DNA of 64,000 nucleotides from Austropuccinia psidii (GCA_023105745.1 JALGQZ010000009.1:18214564-18278563); one strand, 5' to 3'. Positions 1 to 12,414 are shown, numbered from the stretch's first letter. Numbers and translations: made by a program. Notes: generated from the letters alone by a model not told the origin.

Positions 1-3000
1 TGATCCACAGGTAAAAGGGGATTCCACCCTTTCTCTACCAGTGCAGGTGTTTTTCCTGTGGTAGAGTGCTGGCTTGTATTATAAGCCAGTTGGACTGCTG
101 GTAAGAGGGTGACCCAATCATGGGTATATCCCTCATGGTCCTTGTATTCCATGTCATAGGCACAGAACCTCCTGAGGATGTCCTCCATTGTTTGGATCAT
201 CCTCTCAGCTAGGCCATCTGTTTGTGGATGGTAAGCTGTGGAAAAAGCAAGCTTGGTGCCTAGCATGTCATATAAATTGGTCCAAAATTCAGATGTGAAT
301 TTTGGGTCCCTGTCACTAATTATGATCTTAGGGACTCCACAGGTGGATATGATGTTATTCCAAAATAACAGAGCAGTGTCCATGGCTGTGTCCTCTTTAT
401 GGCATGGTAGACATCTCATCCTCTTGCTGAACCTATCTACTATGATTAGGCAGGCATTGTAGTTTTCTTTGCCTCCTGGGACAAGTCCTGTGACCCAGTC
501 CATGTTGATGGTTTCCCATGGGTGTTTGGGTTCTTCTATGTGTTGAAGTAACCCATATTTCTTCCCATGTTTTCTATTTGCCTTTTGGCATCTTTCACAA
601 GTGTTGATGTATTCACTCAACTCTTGCTCCCACTTGGGCCACCAAGCTGTGCTTGCTATCCTCTCTTTAGTCCTGTCTTCACTCATGTGTCCCATGTAGG
701 GACAGTCATGGCATTCCTGAAGGATTAAAGAGATGTGGTCTCTGTCTATCACTGTGAGTGCACTGGTGTGCTTATCTCTGTGATAAATCAGGCCATCTAT
801 AAGGAAGAATTTATTGTCCTTATAGGCCCTCAACCAGGGTTCCTCCAGCTGGGTTTCCAGTTCTGGGCTCCTGTATTTTTGTTGAAGGAGTTGGAGTAGT
901 ATGTTACACTGTTTGTGTTTAGCATATGATTTCAGCACTGCATTGAAAAATTCATTGTGCAATTCTGAGGAACTTATTCCCAGTATGGGGGTTTCTGTCC
1001 CTTCTGAATCAGTGTTTCCACTGTCAAGGGTACCACTCCCTGGTGCCCATTCAGAGAATCTGAAGTTCTTTTTCCTATTTATTTCCATAAAATGGATAGG
1101 AATCTTTGCAGCAACTTCAGGGTCATAAGCTGGATTGCTTTTGACATTGTCCAGTGGCCATCTGCTAAGGCCATCTGCATTGGTATGGCTTTTACCTTCC
1201 TTGTATATGATGGTCATGTTCCCTCTATACTCCTGGATGGCTATTTGCCATCTCAGCATGTGTCTATTAGTAGTCTTCATGTTTAGTAAAGACTTCAAGG
1301 CTGTGCAGTCTGTGTAGACTTCAAAGACTGCACCCTCCAAATAATAATGGAGTTTTTCTAGAGCCCAGAATAGGCATAGACATTCTGTCTGGGTGGCCCC
1401 ATACCTGGCTTCTGAATCTTTCAGCTGCCTAGAGATGTAACATATTACCCCTTCTCTTGGTTCACCATCCACAATTTGTCTTTGGTGAAGGGCTGCTCCC
1501 AAGCCTTGGCTGCATGCTGCATCTATATATAACCTGAATGGTAGTTCAAAGTCAGGCAAGATAAGCACAGGTGCATTTGTGAGTTCATATTTGATCCTCT
1601 CATATGCATCCCTCCTTTCCTTGGTTATTTCAAAAACTACATCCTTTGAGCATAACTTGTATAAACTACTAGTTATGTGAGCAAAGTTTTTGATGTGGTT
1701 TCTATAGTAGCTAGCAAATCCAAGGAAAGATTGCATCTCTTTGATGTTCTTTGGTACTGGCTTTTGCAGTACTGCTGCTACTTTGTTCTGGTCAATTGCC
1801 AGACTAAGGCCTGAGACTTTGTGTCCTAGAGCTAGTAGCTCTTGTTGGCCAAAATTACACTTTTTAAGTGAAATTTTCAGATTGATGGGTGTACATTTAC
1901 TTAGCACTCTGTCTATGTATTGTACATGGTCTTCCCATGTCTCTGGGTATATAATGATATCATCAATATACACTACCATCCAGCCTTCCATTATTTCTTC
2001 TTGAAATATGGTGTCCATCATCCTTTGGAAATGGGCTGGTGCATTCTTGATGCCAAATGGCATCCTGGTGTACTCATATATGCCCATATGGCATATAATT
2101 CTGAGTAATTTCATGGAGTTTGGTTTAACTCCATTTTGGTGGAAGCCCTTCATACAATCCATCTTGGTTATGTATTTGGCTTTGGCCAATTTATCCAAGG
2201 CATGAGGTATCCTTGGTATAGGATACCTGTCTGCTTTTGTGTAGTTGTTCAGGGCTCTGAAGTCTCCACACAATCTAGACTTGCCATCATGCCAGGTGAT
2301 TAGGACAGGAGTGGTGATTTCCACTATTTCATTATGTCCAATCTTCCTAATGACATCCATGTCCAGGAGTTCATTGATATGTTTCTCAATCTCTTTCCTG
2401 GTCTCCAGACTTGCTGGGTAAGGAGGTCTCCTTAACATGGGTGGATAAGGCCTTTCCACATCCAGATATAGTTCTATATCATGGCCTTTGATCTTGCCTA
2501 ATGGTTCTTCACCAATGGCAAATGCTGGTCTATTCTTCCTCAGCATCTTCAGTAAACTTAACTTTTGTTTACTGGTGAGGGTAGTGCTAAACTGTCCCTC
2601 TCTGAATTCTTTCAGAAGTTCTTCCAGTGGGTCCTGAGAAGATATCTGGTATATATCAAGAGAAAATTTCTTTTCTTTGTTAGTACCAATGGTAATATGC
2701 CTATTTTTACTATTGTAAATATCTATGCCATACATCCTCTGGTAATCTGTTCCCAGTAAAAACCCTTGGATGTGGGCATCTTCAAGCACTACAAACTCTG
2801 GGTTGAGTCTGATATTACCTTTTCTGTGGGGTATAATTATCTCTTTGATAATTGTCCCAATAGAGGTCATCTTTCCAGATGCACTCTTAAAGTTCTTTGC
2901 CCTGGTGGGCAAGAGTTCTTTTTCCCAGTTTGGGAAGTGGTTATCCAGGTAATTTCTGGCCACTATGGAGCAGTGTGCTCCACTGTCAGTGATCAGTGGG

Positions 3001-5240
3001 TGCTGAGCATTGTCAATACATACAGTCATTTTTGTGGCTGTTCCATGTATATATGCCATTCCTTTGGTTGGTGTAACCAGGAATGTTTGTGCATCCTGTG
3101 TATGTTTACACAAGTTCTTTTTGGCAGTGTCTTGTGGCATGCCTGCTTCCAACTGTATATCCTGGATTTCCAATGGGGTTTCCTCTTGGTATTCCACTAG
3201 AAGTTCCTCTCTTGGGTCTTGATCATCATCAGATAGTTCTCTGATGGCATCTCCCATAGAGTCTGATTCAGAATCCTCTGTTGGAGGTTCTTCTTCAGGG
3301 ACTTTTTCTATAGCATAGACTTTCTTCTTTGCTTTTGGACAGTTGTTGGCATAGTGGTCTGTTGAACCACAATTGTGACAAGAATTCTTCTTTTTTGCCA
3401 CTTCTGCCACTCTTTCTCTGGGTTTGTCTTTAAAATCCACCCTGAAAGGTTGTTTCTCTTTGAAACTACTGCTTCTATATGGGGTGAATTTCCCTATATT
3501 AGTCCTTTTCCTTATGTCTTGTAAGGTATTGGCTATATCATCTAGAGTGCAATTTTGGTTGCATCTGCACTTTACTGCATGCTCTAGTTCTCCTGGCAGT
3601 TGTGTCAGAAGTTTATGATTCCTCATTTGTATATTCATTTGAGGATCAATGGCTTTAAGTCTTTTAGACTGTCTAAGACACCACTCATATGGATCTTTGT
3701 CCACAGAGTATTTGTCATTTTCAAATGACATGGTCTTTTGCCATATCCAAGTTCCATTACTGTACTTTTGGATTATTTGACTCTTCCACCATGGCCAATT
3801 TCTTCTGCCATGGATTTCTTTCATTTCAGTGTACCATATACTTGCATGACCTTTAAATGCAGTATTCAGTCTAGCAGTAATCCAGTAATCTGGTATGCTT
3901 GGTACATCAATGAAGAGTCCATCAATATAATCTATGAGTTCCATATGATCATATTCTCCTGATCCAGAGAATTTGGGCCAGTTTGAGGCCTCAGGAAGCT
4001 GTTTCAAGGCTTCCTTCTCTGAATAAGACATGCCATCTCCATACTGGTATTGTGATGGAGATCTTGCCTTATTCAACAACATGGCATCTGGTTTGATGTC
4101 ATCTGGTTGATATGGGTTCTCCATAGCTTGGCCTTGTGGTTGGGGCTTTAAGCTATGGTAGGCATCAAACAATTTGTTGATGTCTTGGTTCAGACACTCC
4201 CTGTCCCTGCTACTATGGTGTTGTTCTTCAGAGACTTGATTCAGTCTCTTGTTGGTTTCTTCAGAGGCTTTGCTCAGTTGAGCATATCCTTCCTGAAGGT
4301 TTTTAACTATCTGCTCCAATGAGGCTTGAGTTTGTCTCATCCTCTCTTGGGCAGCTGCAAATTCTGTAGCCTGCTTTGCAGATTGCTCAGCATATTGGGA
4401 CATTTGTAACCACAGTGTGTCACTGTTGATGATACTCTCAGATGTGATAATGTTATTTTCAGTCTGAGTGGGGGTAATGTTTCTATTACTAGGACTACTG
4501 ATTCTAGAGTGGTTTACAACTACTTCTGGTTCTTGTGTACTTCTTTTACCCAATCTAACAGCTTCTGGATCATGGGGTCTGACTCTTTCCTCCTCTGGTT
4601 GAAGGAGGCTTTGTTCTTGCCCTTGTTGCCTTGTCTTCTCCTGGAAACTTCCTGGAATTGTGAAGAATGGTGACTCTTGGCCACTGATCTGCTGGTTTCT
4701 GAATGGTGTGAAGCCACTGGAGAGCTGATTTGGCATGCTCCTTGTGAACCTGAAGGAATCTGAGTAGGCCCTGTCTGGGTTAACTGTTCTTCTATAGCTT
4801 GGATAGTGGCTTGATTCTCCCTTATCCTCTGTGCCCTTGCCTCCAGGAGTCTGTGCTGCCTGGTAGGATTCCAACCCTTGGTGATTACCATAAGGTCTTT
4901 GAAGTCTATCTCTTTGAGACAGATCTTCTGGCAAATTAATCCCAGTTCTGCCCAGTGAGTTTCTAGGTTGAACCTTTTGTTGTCCATGCTCCATTGAAAC
5001 AAATCTTTGAGGAGTTGGTGGATTTGAAGAACTTGATCCATATCCTTCCAGTCCTCTGGTTTGAGGTTTCTGTTGAATTGGAGTGTGAATGGCAAGGTTG
5101 ATATTATCTCCCTTATTGTTTTGCCATCCACCACTGTGTCCAATGTGTCTTCTTTCAGGTATTCTGGTTCTAGACATTCCTGCTCTATCCTCTGGCTGGT
5201 TCCTTTGGAAGCCAAGGTCTCTGAGGTATGCAGGGGACAT
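1..5240 (-). CDS. Gag-Pol polyprotein of element 1 (partial; end outside window)
   Basis: One open frame from ATG 5240-5238 to the left edge (about 1,746 codons), encoding the structural and enzymatic polyprotein. Seen in order with approximate residues: low-complexity N-terminus that overlaps another frame (1-240); coiled coil; capsid-like region with '[19 protein letters not shown]' (~430); CCHC knuckle [14 protein letters not shown] (~625); protease DSGAH (~755); reverse transcriptase with YIDD (~1090); RNase H with [11 protein letters not shown] (~1235) and [11 protein letters not shown]; integrase zinc-binding region (~1515), then SDRDPKF (~1645) and [11 protein letters not shown]. The chromodomain expected at the C-terminus lies outside the window. 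The start is the first in-frame ATG; it lies inside the short intron 5288-5221, so it is used only if that intron is retained. Function is clear from family; the exact start is inferred. Confidence 0.88.
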   Translation of the reverse strand, partial: MSPAYLRDLGFQRNQPEDRAGMSRTRIPERRHIGHSGGWQNNKGDNINLAIHTPIQQKPQTRGLEGYGSSSSNPPTPQRFVSMEHGQQKVQPRNSLGRTGINLPEDLSQRDRLQRPYGNHQGLESYQAAQTPGGKGTEDKGESSHYPSYRRTVNPDRAYSDSFRFTRSMPNQLSSGFTPFRNQQISGQESPFFTIPGSFQEKTRQQGQEQSLLQPEEERVRPHDPEAVRLGKRSTQEPEVVVNHSRISSPSNRNITPTQTENNIITSESIINSDTLWLQMSQYAEQSAKQATEFAAAQERMRQTQASLEQIVKNLQEGYAQLSKASEETNKRLNQVSEEQHHSSRDRECLNQDINKLFDAYHSLKPQPQGQAMENPYQPDDIKPDAMLLNKARSPSQYQYGDGMSYSEKEALKQLPEASNWPKFSGSGEYDHMELIDYIDGLFIDVPSIPDYWITARLNTAFKGHASIWYTEMKEIHGRRNWPWWKSQIIQKYSNGTWIWQKTMSFENDKYSVDKDPYEWCLRQSKRLKAIDPQMNIQMRNHKLLTQLPGELEHAVKCRCNQNCTLDDIANTLQDIRKRTNIGKFTPYRSSSFKEKQPFRVDFKDKPRERVAEVAKKKNSCHNCGSTDHYANNCPKAKKKVYAIEKVPEEEPPTEDSESDSMGDAIRELSDDDQDPREELLVEYQEETPLEIQDIQLEAGMPQDTAKKNLCKHTQDAQTFLVTPTKGMAYIHGTATKMTVCIDNAQHPLITDSGAHCSIVARNYLDNHFPNWEKELLPTRAKNFKSASGKMTSIGTIIKEIIIPHRKGNIRLNPEFVVLEDAHIQGFLLGTDYQRMYGIDIYNSKNRHITIGTNKEKKFSLDIYQISSQDPLEELLKEFREGQFSTTLTSKQKLSLLKMLRKNRPAFAIGEEPLGKIKGHDIELYLDVERPYPPMLRRPPYPASLETRKEIEKHINELLDMDVIRKIGHNEIVEITTPVLITWHDGKSRLCGDFRALNNYTKADRYPIPRIPHALDKLAKAKYITKMDCMKGFHQNGVKPNSMKLLRIICHMGIYEYTRMPFGIKNAPAHFQRMMDTIFQEEIMEGWMVVYIDDIIIYPETWEDHVQYIDRVLSKCTPINLKISLKKCNFGQQELLALGHKVSGLSLAIDQNKVAAVLQKPVPKNIKEMQSFLGFASYYRNHIKNFAHITSSLYKLCSKDVVFEITKERRDAYERIKYELTNAPVLILPDFELPFRLYIDAACSQGLGAALHQRQIVDGEPREGVICYISRQLKDSEARYGATQTECLCLFWALEKLHYYLEGAVFEVYTDCTALKSLLNMKTTNRHMLRWQIAIQEYRGNMTIIYKEGKSHTNADGLSRWPLDNVKSNPAYDPEVAAKIPIHFMEINRKKNFRFSEWAPGSGTLDSGNTDSEGTETPILGISSSELHNEFFNAVLKSYAKHKQCNILLQLLQQKYRSPELETQLEEPWLRAYKDNKFFLIDGLIYHRDKHTSALTVIDRDHISLILQECHDCPYMGHMSEDRTKERIASTAWWPKWEQELSEYINTCERCQKANRKHGKKYGLLQHIEEPKHPWETINMDWVTGLVPGGKENYNACLIIVDRFSKRMRCLPCHKEDTAMDTALLFWNNIISTCGVPKIIISDRDPKFTSEFWTNLYDMLGTKLAFSTAYHPQTDGLAERMIQTMEDILRRFCAYDMEYKDHEGYTHDWVTLLPAVQLAYNTSQHSTTGKTPALVEKGWNPLLPVD

Positions 5241-5588
5241 ATCAGTGTTTGCAAGCAGTCAAAAACTTTATGTTCTTAGGGTATTTACCTTTGACTGTGC
5301 CTTGTACAAATTTGTTATCTGCTGATTTGGGCAGTTTGCCTTTGGAGGTTACAACTGGGTTAATAATTGTAATCTTCCCTGTACAAGTGGTTAAGGTTGG
5401 TTTACCTTGTATTGAAGCAGAGTTTCGTGGTTCTCTACTCCTCTGAGTGGCTATTGGTGTCCACTTCTTGGCTGTAATGAGGCCTTCACTAAGCCTTTTT
5501 CCTTTACCCTTGCTGCCCTCTGGTTCTGAGGGTGTCACTGGTGTGTTGGCCTGTGACTGGGTTTCAAGTGGGATGTAGTTTTCTTCCA
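4520..5588 (-). CDS. Spliced overlapping ORF of element 1 (+1 frame to Gag-Pol), function unknown
   Basis: Two exons on the minus strand, 5588-5289 and 5220-4520, joined across a 68-nt intron (GTAAAT...CTCAG), make one frame of 333 codons if a 5' A from an upstream exon ending at 6137 completes the start codon (A|TG). The second exon lies +1 to Gag-Pol over the same bases. Visible features: Lys/Ser-rich first exon starting [12 protein letters not shown]; a helical, Trp-rich part with the motif GWNPTRQ; a Ser/Gln/Lys-rich basic stretch; and the end [15 protein letters not shown]. Other families carry an equivalent product with a GW[NSK]P motif. There is no recognisable domain or CCHC box. It could be an accessory or matrix-like Gag. 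The alternative is that only the Gag-Pol frame is used; conservation argues against that. Confidence 0.6.
5221..5288 (-). promoter_or_regulatory. Retainable intron containing the Gag-Pol ATG (element 1)
   Basis: A 68-nt segment with donor G|GTAAAT at 5288, branch-like CTGAT and acceptor CTCAG|AG ending at 5221. Removal joins two frames at phase 1. The Gag-Pol ATG (5240-5238) lies within it, 17 nt before the acceptor end, so splicing would delete the Gag-Pol start. The same 68-nt segment exists in element 7 (59721-59654). Confidence 0.6.
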
Positions 5589-6163
5589 CTGAATCAAAAC
5601 AGGAAAAAGGGGGCTTATGTCAGTTAAGACTTCTTAAAAGGCTGGTTTTGCACGTCTAAGAATGGCCTCTGGGCTTGTATATTATTACAATATGCCCTTG
5701 TATAATGACAGTGTAATTGAATTAACAATTTCACGTCAAAAATACAGCTTATGGTGCCCTGTCACACTGTTTGTGTGCCAGTATCCCACAGATACACTTG
5801 TGGTTTTCAAGTGTATTCTGTACAAGTGGTTTTGTATAAGTGTTATTGAGTCAACAATACACTTAGTCCACGCCTCAACTGATGGTTTTTCAGTCAGAGG
5901 TGTCCTTATTCAGTCAAGAATGCAGGACTTATTGATGGCTGATGTGTTTTTATATACAAAACACGGCAAAAATACTTATTTTCAGTGGGTATTAGCCACG
6001 TGAAAAAATACTCTTTTATAATATGAGTATATGAAAAAAGATAAAAATATATAAAATATATATTTTTAAATGGAAATTACACCTAAAAAAGATAAAACAA
6101 TGTGTTAATAAGTCATAAAAAAGAGAAAAGACTTACTTGTAAGGTCCAAAAAGTTAAAAAAAA
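5589..6163 (-). other. Leader and putative first intron of element 1
   Basis: AT-rich untranslated leader without a convincing ORF. On the minus strand a strong donor, CAA|GTAAGT (exon ends at 6137), precedes acceptor ATTCAG (ends 5589). Joining gives A+TG, an initiator codon split by a 548-nt intron. A plus-strand ORF at 5662-6003 is not supported by any other copy. Confidence 0.5.
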
Positions 6164-6179
6164 CACGGCCAGGCCCCCA
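6164..6179 (-). other. Primer-binding-site box of element 1
   Basis: Read on the minus strand, TGGGGGCCTGGCCGTG lies three bases inside the 5' LTR. The same 16 bases occur next to the LTRs of elements 4 and 6. A tRNA primer would need a 3' end with discriminator C before CCA, as eukaryotic tRNA-Pro has; this identity is inferred. Confidence 0.7.
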
Positions 6180-6182
6180 AAA

Positions 6183-7620
6183 TGTCAGGCTGAGTCTATG
6201 ATAAAGGTGTATATGACTATTTACAAGCTTTAACTATGACTGTGACACGGTAAAAATGGTTTTTTAAAAGATGATAAGATTGATAAATGATATAATTTGA
6301 GAGTTAAAGGGCTTTACTATAAAGATATAGTGGTGGTGAGCGCTGTTGAAAGCCCTGGGTGCAGCTTTACCTGTTGGATTACAATAATAAAGACTACAAC
6401 ACTTTAAATTAAGAGTATACCTGATTATTTAACCAAGAGTAAAGCTGTTTTTGACAGTTTACTATGTAGGTTATTCAAGAGCAGGATGAGGAAAGGTTTT
6501 TGGCTGTGAAAAGCCCTCCTTTTATCCTGAAATTGGGGTGGAAAGGCTGCTAGACCTTTCCACGTAGAGGAAGTGAAGATTTTTCACTCTCCAGGACAGG
6601 CTTGTGGTTTTCAAACAGCCTGTATACCCTGTATTGGGCTCAGATGTGGTTTTGAAACCACATCTGGGCAGTTTTCACCAATACAGGGTGAAAATTTTCA
6701 TCTGGGGACCTCACAGCCTGATTCTGACGTGTATGACGCGTAGAATGCTGTACAGAAGCTGTATGGGACCCCAGTATTGACTGACATATGAGGTATTGAA
6801 GTAAAAACATGCTTCTTCATCTATTTGACACCTCATATTCATGGTTATGGGATATTATCCCATGGTAAGGCTGTATCTGACAGCAGGTGGGATTTTGACC
6901 TTAAAATGGTCATAACTCTGTCAGTTTTTGAGATATCAAGCTCAGAGTTGGTTCATTGAATAGCCCTGTATGGGCTCTACACAATGGTACCCAATTTGAC
7001 ATGGTTATCATTAAATATGACAAAGTTATCCCATGTACAAGTATTTTTGTACATTGGCGTGGTCTGGTCAAAAGCTGTATTAAGCTTGTTTGGCCAATAA
7101 CTTCTGTTGTAGTTGAGTTATGAGGAAATGGATGGCACCATCAGATAGCCCTGATTGTGCTCTTTCCAAAAAGACCCCACTTTAGGTATCTCACACTAAA
7201 ACTGTAAAAGTTAGATGAGAGGTGAATGTTTTGTTCACCCTTATTTGGTCTGAATTTGACCATAACTCAAGTAATACTGGTGCTGGTTCAGTTTGGCTGG
7301 TGCCATTGGATAGCCCTGGCTTAGAGCTTCATTTTGAATACCCATTTGATGGGGTTAAGCCTCTCCTTCTAGATTTTAGATGAGAGGTGAAAATTAAGGT
7401 TTATGCTCAGCAATAACTTTGAGCAGGAATAACTTTGTTATTTCTTGTCCTATGGTGATGGGACTTATATTTTCAGGAAGAGGTGAGTTACCTCTTTCTT
7501 TTGATACCTTTTGAGCTAATTTGGCTCAGCTCCATGTTTTGGTGGTATTTTGGCTATACCATTGGTTTATGGTATTTTGGCTGTCATGCTTGTGCTCTGG
7601 TTTTGAGTCACAGGCTGACA
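6183..7620 (-). repeat. 5' LTR of element 1 (family A)
   Basis: A 1,438-bp LTR, minus orientation, with TGTCAG...CTGACA ends. It matches the two LTRs of element 7 (52564-53951, 60624-62062) over most of its length. Its right end abuts the interrupted LTR of element 2. Confidence 0.92.
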
Positions 7621-8547
7621 CACAGATAAAATTGAATTGTAATATGTGCGAAATATTCAAGCAAATTAATTAATATTTGAATTTTTAATGAATTTTTGAA
7701 GTTATTGCTATTTTTCCACATAAAATAGCAATACACACTAAACCTTAGCTTTGGATAAGGGTTCAATTATTGTAAACTTAAATTTTTAATCTTATTTAAG
7801 CTTTGAAAGCTCTCAAAATTTTAATCTAAAGCTTTCATATTGGGATTTACCCTTTGGAAGCTTGAAATTCCTGCCCAAATTTGGAGAAAAACAGTCCAAA
7901 CATTAAGGTTGGATCAATGTCTGAACTTAAAGCTTAAATAAGGTTGAAAATCCTCCAAAACAGGTGGCCAACCTTAATTTAATCCTTGCAGATCCAAAAA
8001 GCTGGGTACCCCAGCTTTGTTTGGTCTTTTTCCTTTGTCCCACCTTTTCACATGGAATTTACCCTTTTATTTATTTAAAGCCATACTATGGCCTTCAACA
8101 CTTTTGAATTGAGCCCACACAGGATTTTATGGCAAATCCTTAGCCAATTAAGTAAATATACACAACATCTCAATTTTCAATAAAATTTTGGTAAGTTTGC
8201 ATAAACCTTATGCAACTTTAAATTTAAGCTTATTTAGCTTAAATTTAACAATTTGAAAAAATGTTAAAAAATGTTAAAATAGTACTGTGAGATTCTTAAA
8301 TACTCCAATAACTTAAGAAATAAACATTTTTGGGTATAACACCCTATGGGTGTACACTTGGTTATTTTTGGTGTAGAATCCAAAAATGATATAATAATTA
8401 TACCTTTGTTTATCAAAAAAAGTTATACTTCTTTTTTGTTATTCTTCATTTAAATATAAACTGAAAAGTCTGTTCAAGACTAAATCATCTTTATATAAAG
8501 CTATCTGTGGCCTTATGGGTATCTCATATATACCTCACAGGCTCACA
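7621..8547 (-). repeat. 3' LTR of element 2, cut by element 1
   Basis: This 927-bp piece aligns with 16821-17697 of the 5' LTR (shared start CACAGAT, same internal order). On the minus strand it starts TGTGAGCC just after the polypurine tract. The other ~1.2 kb is missing because element 1 inserted at 7620/7621. Confidence 0.88.
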
Positions 8548-8581
8548 TTCCCTACCACCAAAAAAACTTGTACCACAATTT
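8548..8581 (-). other. Polypurine tract and upstream hairpin of element 2
   Basis: Minus strand: GGTGGTAGGGAA directly precedes the 3' LTR, as expected for the plus-strand DNA primer. A few bases upstream, AAATTGT-GGT-ACAAGTT forms a stem with one mismatch, matching perfect stems in elements 4 and 6. Confidence 0.7.
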
Positions 8582-8704
8582 TCTTTTTGTAGTATACCCC
8601 CAAGTTAAATGGGGGGGGTATTATCCACTGTCCAACCTCTCTACTTTTACTCTTAAGTATGTAAAGCACACAATTCAGATGTTTTATTGAGGAATTGGTC
8701 TTCT

Positions 8705-9217
8705 CTAATGTCTGAATATTGTGAGAAACATTGGAGAATAAGCTATTTTTTCTGCTACAATCCATTCATCTTTGTGTTGGGGATTTTTGTACCTGACCAA
8801 GTATTCTCTATCATTTTTTCCCCTAAGTCTTCTTTCTTTCAAGACTCTTAGTACTTTTTTCTCTTGACTTTGATCAAGTGGAGGTACTTTTAAGGGTGTT
8901 TCATTTCTTAAAGGAAATAATTCCTTATCACTTGAATTATAATGCTTTACTAGACTCATAGGAAAAGTTGGATGTTTGTTTTCCAATTCTCCTGAAAGTT
9001 CTCCCTGTATTAAATTTTTCCCATTAAGGGCTTTAATAATAAATGTTCCTACAAAGGAATATTTCAATCTATTTGGACCTTCAGTATTATTAAAATGCAA
9101 TGTTGAAACTAGTATTAAGTGCCCAACTTTGAATTCTGGTTTTTTATGACTTTTATCCCATTTCTGTTTAGCATATTCAAAGGAATCATTCATGCTTTGC
9201 TTTGAATTATGCCTCAC
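8705..9217 (-). pseudogene. Integrase C-terminus and chromodomain, element 2 (decayed)
   Basis: A 170-codon open fragment with the end of integrase (KVGHLILVSTLHFNN, then a GPFxI-like barrel) and a chromodomain around residues 125-165 (REYLVRYKNPQHKDEWI). Chromodomains in this position mark chromoviruses and direct insertion to modified histone tails. The last residues, after IAYSP, diverge from the LLRRFRHER ending of element 4. It is in the same frame as the RT fragment upstream, so the breaks in between are mostly nonsense codons. Confidence 0.85.
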
Positions 9218-9526
9218 TTAATCAAGCAATAATTCAGAGCTTGAAGCAGTTGGATGAATATCAACTAAATCTTTCTTCAAAGTATCAACTGGAAGTTTAA
9301 GGTTCCATCCTTTTTCTAACATTTCAGGAGTCTTTCCTGTTGAATCATGGATAGAAGTCTGATAGGCTAATTAACATGCTTGTATAAGAGTACACCAATC
9401 ATGGGTAAAGCCATCAGAATCATTCAACTCCAGGACATAAGCACAAACGTTTCTGATCATGTCCTCAAGGGTTTGCATCATTCTTTCTGCTAACACATCT
9501 GTTTGTCAATGGTATGCTGTTGAGAA

Positions 9527-10561
9527 TCATAGTTCTGCACCCAAAAGCTTATATAGATTAGTACACAATGCTGGTGTAAATTTTGGGTCTCTATCAATAA
9601 TGATATTTCTAAAGAGACCAGTATGGGATATGAAACTGCTCCAAATCAAAAGAGCTGTATCCATAGCTGTGTCATCTTCATGACATGGTAAAGAGATTGG
9701 GGTTTTGCTATATCTGTCAACGATGAAAGGATATGCATTGTAGCTTTTATCACCTCCAGGTAGTAAGACAGCTACCCAATCCATATGAACCACTTCTCAT
9801 GGGGTACTTGGTTCTTGGATATGAATCATTAAAACAAATCTTTTACCAGTAGCTTTATTGGCTTTCTGGAAGCTATCACAACTATGACAGTACTCAATGA
9901 CATCTTTTCTCCAAGATGGCCACCAGGCACATTTCTTAATTCTTTCTATTTTTCTGTCTTCAGACAAATGTCCAGAATAAACTTTATCATGGCATTCCAG
10001 TAGTATTTTGTTGATTAACATTCTAATATATAAGACCATGACACATGTGTGTTTAGTCCTATGATATAAGATACCATCAAAAAAATGGAATCTTCCATTG
10101 TCATAAAATGTTTTCCAAATATCATCCAGAGAATTAGCCAAGGATGCATCTTTGCAATCTTTTTCAAGTAGAGCAGTAAGAATATGGAAATTATTATCTT
10201 TCTTATAGCTTTCTCTACCTTCTCCAAATAATTCTGTTCCAACATCTGTGATTTTAATTCCTTCAATTGGAATTTGATGTTCTGCACTTGTAGGAACATA
10301 GGTAGGATTGTCAGATGTATTTGGTAATTCCCCTCTACTAAAGCAGTTAGAATTCTTGTGAATATATCCAGATTTATGTACTGTGGTCATATTGCCTCTA
10401 AACTTCTGAATAGAAATCTGCCATCTTAACATGTGTCTGTTTGTAGTCTTCATGTTAAGAAGTAATTTTACTACATTACAATAAGTAATTACTTCAAACA
10501 CACTACCATCAAGATAATAATGAAGTTTTTCCAGAGCCCAAATAGGGCAGAGGAACTCCAT
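9527..10561 (-). pseudogene. RNase H end and integrase core, element 2 (decayed)
   Basis: Two fragments in one frame (10561-9797 and 9793-9527) separated by a TGA in place of a Trp codon. They hold the end of RNase H ([18 protein letters not shown], where the usual TDCNAV Asp is Tyr), the integrase zinc finger ([14 protein letters not shown], then C-x2-C as CHSCDSF) and the first catalytic Asp region (VHMDWVAVLLPGG). The next stretch (DRDPKFTPAL) is readable before a TGA. Altered catalytic residues and stops mean no active integrase. Confidence 0.85.
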
Positions 10562-10603
10562 TTGGCTAGCTCCATATCTGGCCTCAGTAGGTTTTATTTG
10601 TCT

Positions 10604-11815
10604 TTAGATAAAACAAATTGGACCCTCATAAGGCTTTTCATTGACAGTTTGAACTTGATGAAGAGCTGCACCTAGGCCTTCACCACATGCATCAACATAC
10701 AGCTCGAAAGGAAGTCTCCAGTCTGGCACTAATAATGATGGTGCATTGGTCAAGGAATACTTGATCTTTTTGTATGCTTGAATTATTTCCTCTGTCATCT
10801 CAAAGACGATTTGTTGATCACAAATTCTATACAATGATTTGGCATGTATTCCAAAGTCTTTAAGGTGTTGTCTGTAATTACTGCCAACCCCAAAGAAAGA
10901 CATCCTTTCTTTTTTGTTCTGGGGCATTTGTTTCAGTAAAACTGCAGCAACCTTGTTTTTATCAACACCAAGGCTCAGTCCTGATACTACATGTCCCAGA
11001 GCTTTCAGCTCATGAAACCCAAAAAAACATTTTTTAAGAGATATTTTCATGTTCACTTGAGGAATTTTTTTAAGTACTAATGAAAGTCTCTCCAAATGCA
11101 ATTGCCAGGTTTCTGAATAAATGATAATGTCATCAATATGAATGATCAACCATCCCTCTGATAATTTATGTGGGACAATGGTAATCATCATTCTTTGATA
11201 ATGAGAGGGTGCATTTTTAATACCAAAAGGCATCCCCAAGTATTCATAAATACCAAAATGAGAAATAATTCTCAATAATTTCCTAGCATGAGGTGTTAAA
11301 ACATTCTGATGGAAACCTTCAATAGAATCAATAGAATTAATAAATTTTGATTTGGATAATTGAGTCAAAGTCTCATGGATTCTGGGGATTGGATACCTGT
11401 CTGGAATAGTGTAGGTATTCAATGATCTAAAATCACCAACCATCCTTGATTTATCATTATGCCAAGTAATTATTACAGGTGTTGTGACTTCTAATTCTTC
11501 ATTGTTACCAAATTTTCTAAGAACTCCCAGTTTCATTAGTCCATTAATATGACATTCTAATTCTTCTCTAGTCCTAGGGATAGAGAGGTAAGCTGAACTT
11601 CTCAATAGTGAAGGGTAAGGTCTTTCCACATTAATCATAATGTACACTTCATGGCCTTTCATAGCTCTAAGTGGTTCATCATCAAAAGCAAAGGCCTTTC
11701 TAAATTGAAATAAAATTATACTAAGTTCTGCCTTCCTTTCTAATGTTAGTTCAGTACTAATTTGTGCTTCAATTGACTGATCTGACACAAATATTTCTTT
11801 ATTAAAATTTTTCAC
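10604..11815 (-). pseudogene. Reverse transcriptase and start of RNase H, element 2
   Basis: A 403-codon fragment with most of the [21 protein letters not shown], a [18 protein letters not shown] block and the active-site region, which reads HIDDIIIY where intact relatives have YIDD. Residues ~365-400 start RNase H ([16 protein letters not shown]). A nonsense codon at 10604 separates it from the following fragment in the same frame. Both catalytic Asp residues of xxDD remain, but the element is broken elsewhere. Confidence 0.88.
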
Positions 11816-11989
11816 TTGTCTAATGACAGTTATTTCTCTTTTTTCTAGAGGAAAAGCAAACTTTTGCCTTTTCTTTTCCCCTATAGTGAAATATCTATGT
11901 TTATGATTATTAATATCAATTCCATAAATATTGAGATAATCATTTCCAAGTATAAAAGGTTGTGAAGTACAATTATTAATAACAACAAA

Positions 11990-12414
11990 TTAAAGTCTTA
12001 GTCTGATACGTCCTGCAGGATGAGGGAATATCATTTCTGCTTCAAAAATGTACAAGAAGTGCATATCTTGGCTTGCACTGCTGAATTTTATATCTTCAAT
12101 TGGCATTAAGCTTTCTTTCCAATTGATATAAATCCTGTCAAGGTAATCTTTTCTAAAACAAGTACAAAAAGCACCTGAGTCAAGATGTAACTTGGATTCT
12201 CTGTTGTTTATCACAATATTAGTGATACAAGATGCTCCAGCTGTATAACCTTTACCTCTGGAAGGTTGGTTTTCTGTGTTTTATCATCTTTCACATGTAT
12301 GAGATCCATAAATTCATCACTGTACTTTGGTAAGTGAGTATTTACTTCTGTGACTTCAAAGGAAACATCAATATTTTCTATGATATGCTTATCTGGTAGT
12401 TCCTCTTCTTCCAA
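11990..12414 (-). pseudogene. Protease and knuckle-protease spacer, element 2
   Basis: Two overlapping fragments. 12414-12211 is the acidic spacer between zinc knuckle and protease, with the conserved HLPKYS motif. After a frameshift near 12212, 12214-11990 holds the aspartic protease active site, reading LDSGAFCTCF with the flanking SSASQDM block seen in elements 4 and 6. The zinc knuckle itself is readable just upstream (12500-12560) as C-x2-C-x4-H-x4-C but lies outside these frames. Confidence 0.78.

Larger units (their letters stand above)
1..7620 (-). mobile_element. Element 1: chromodomain Ty3/gypsy retrotransposon (family A), 3' part beyond window
   Basis: The 5' half of a minus-strand LTR retrotransposon. 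Reading leftwards, the 5' LTR (7620-6183) is followed by a primer-binding box, a spliced leader region, overlapping ORFs and a pol frame that runs open off the left edge inside integrase. Sequence to the right of the LTR (from 7621) is the broken-off LTR of element 2, so element 1 inserted into that LTR; the expected 5-bp duplication on this side is CACAG. It is close to element 7 (52564-62062), the same family. Unlike element 7, its Gag-Pol frame has no stop in the window, so this is the better-preserved copy. Confidence 0.9.

Noticed and set aside
5662..6003. 113-codon plus-strand ORF in the leader of element 1
   Set aside because: Broken by indels in the matching leader of element 7, with no recognisable content.
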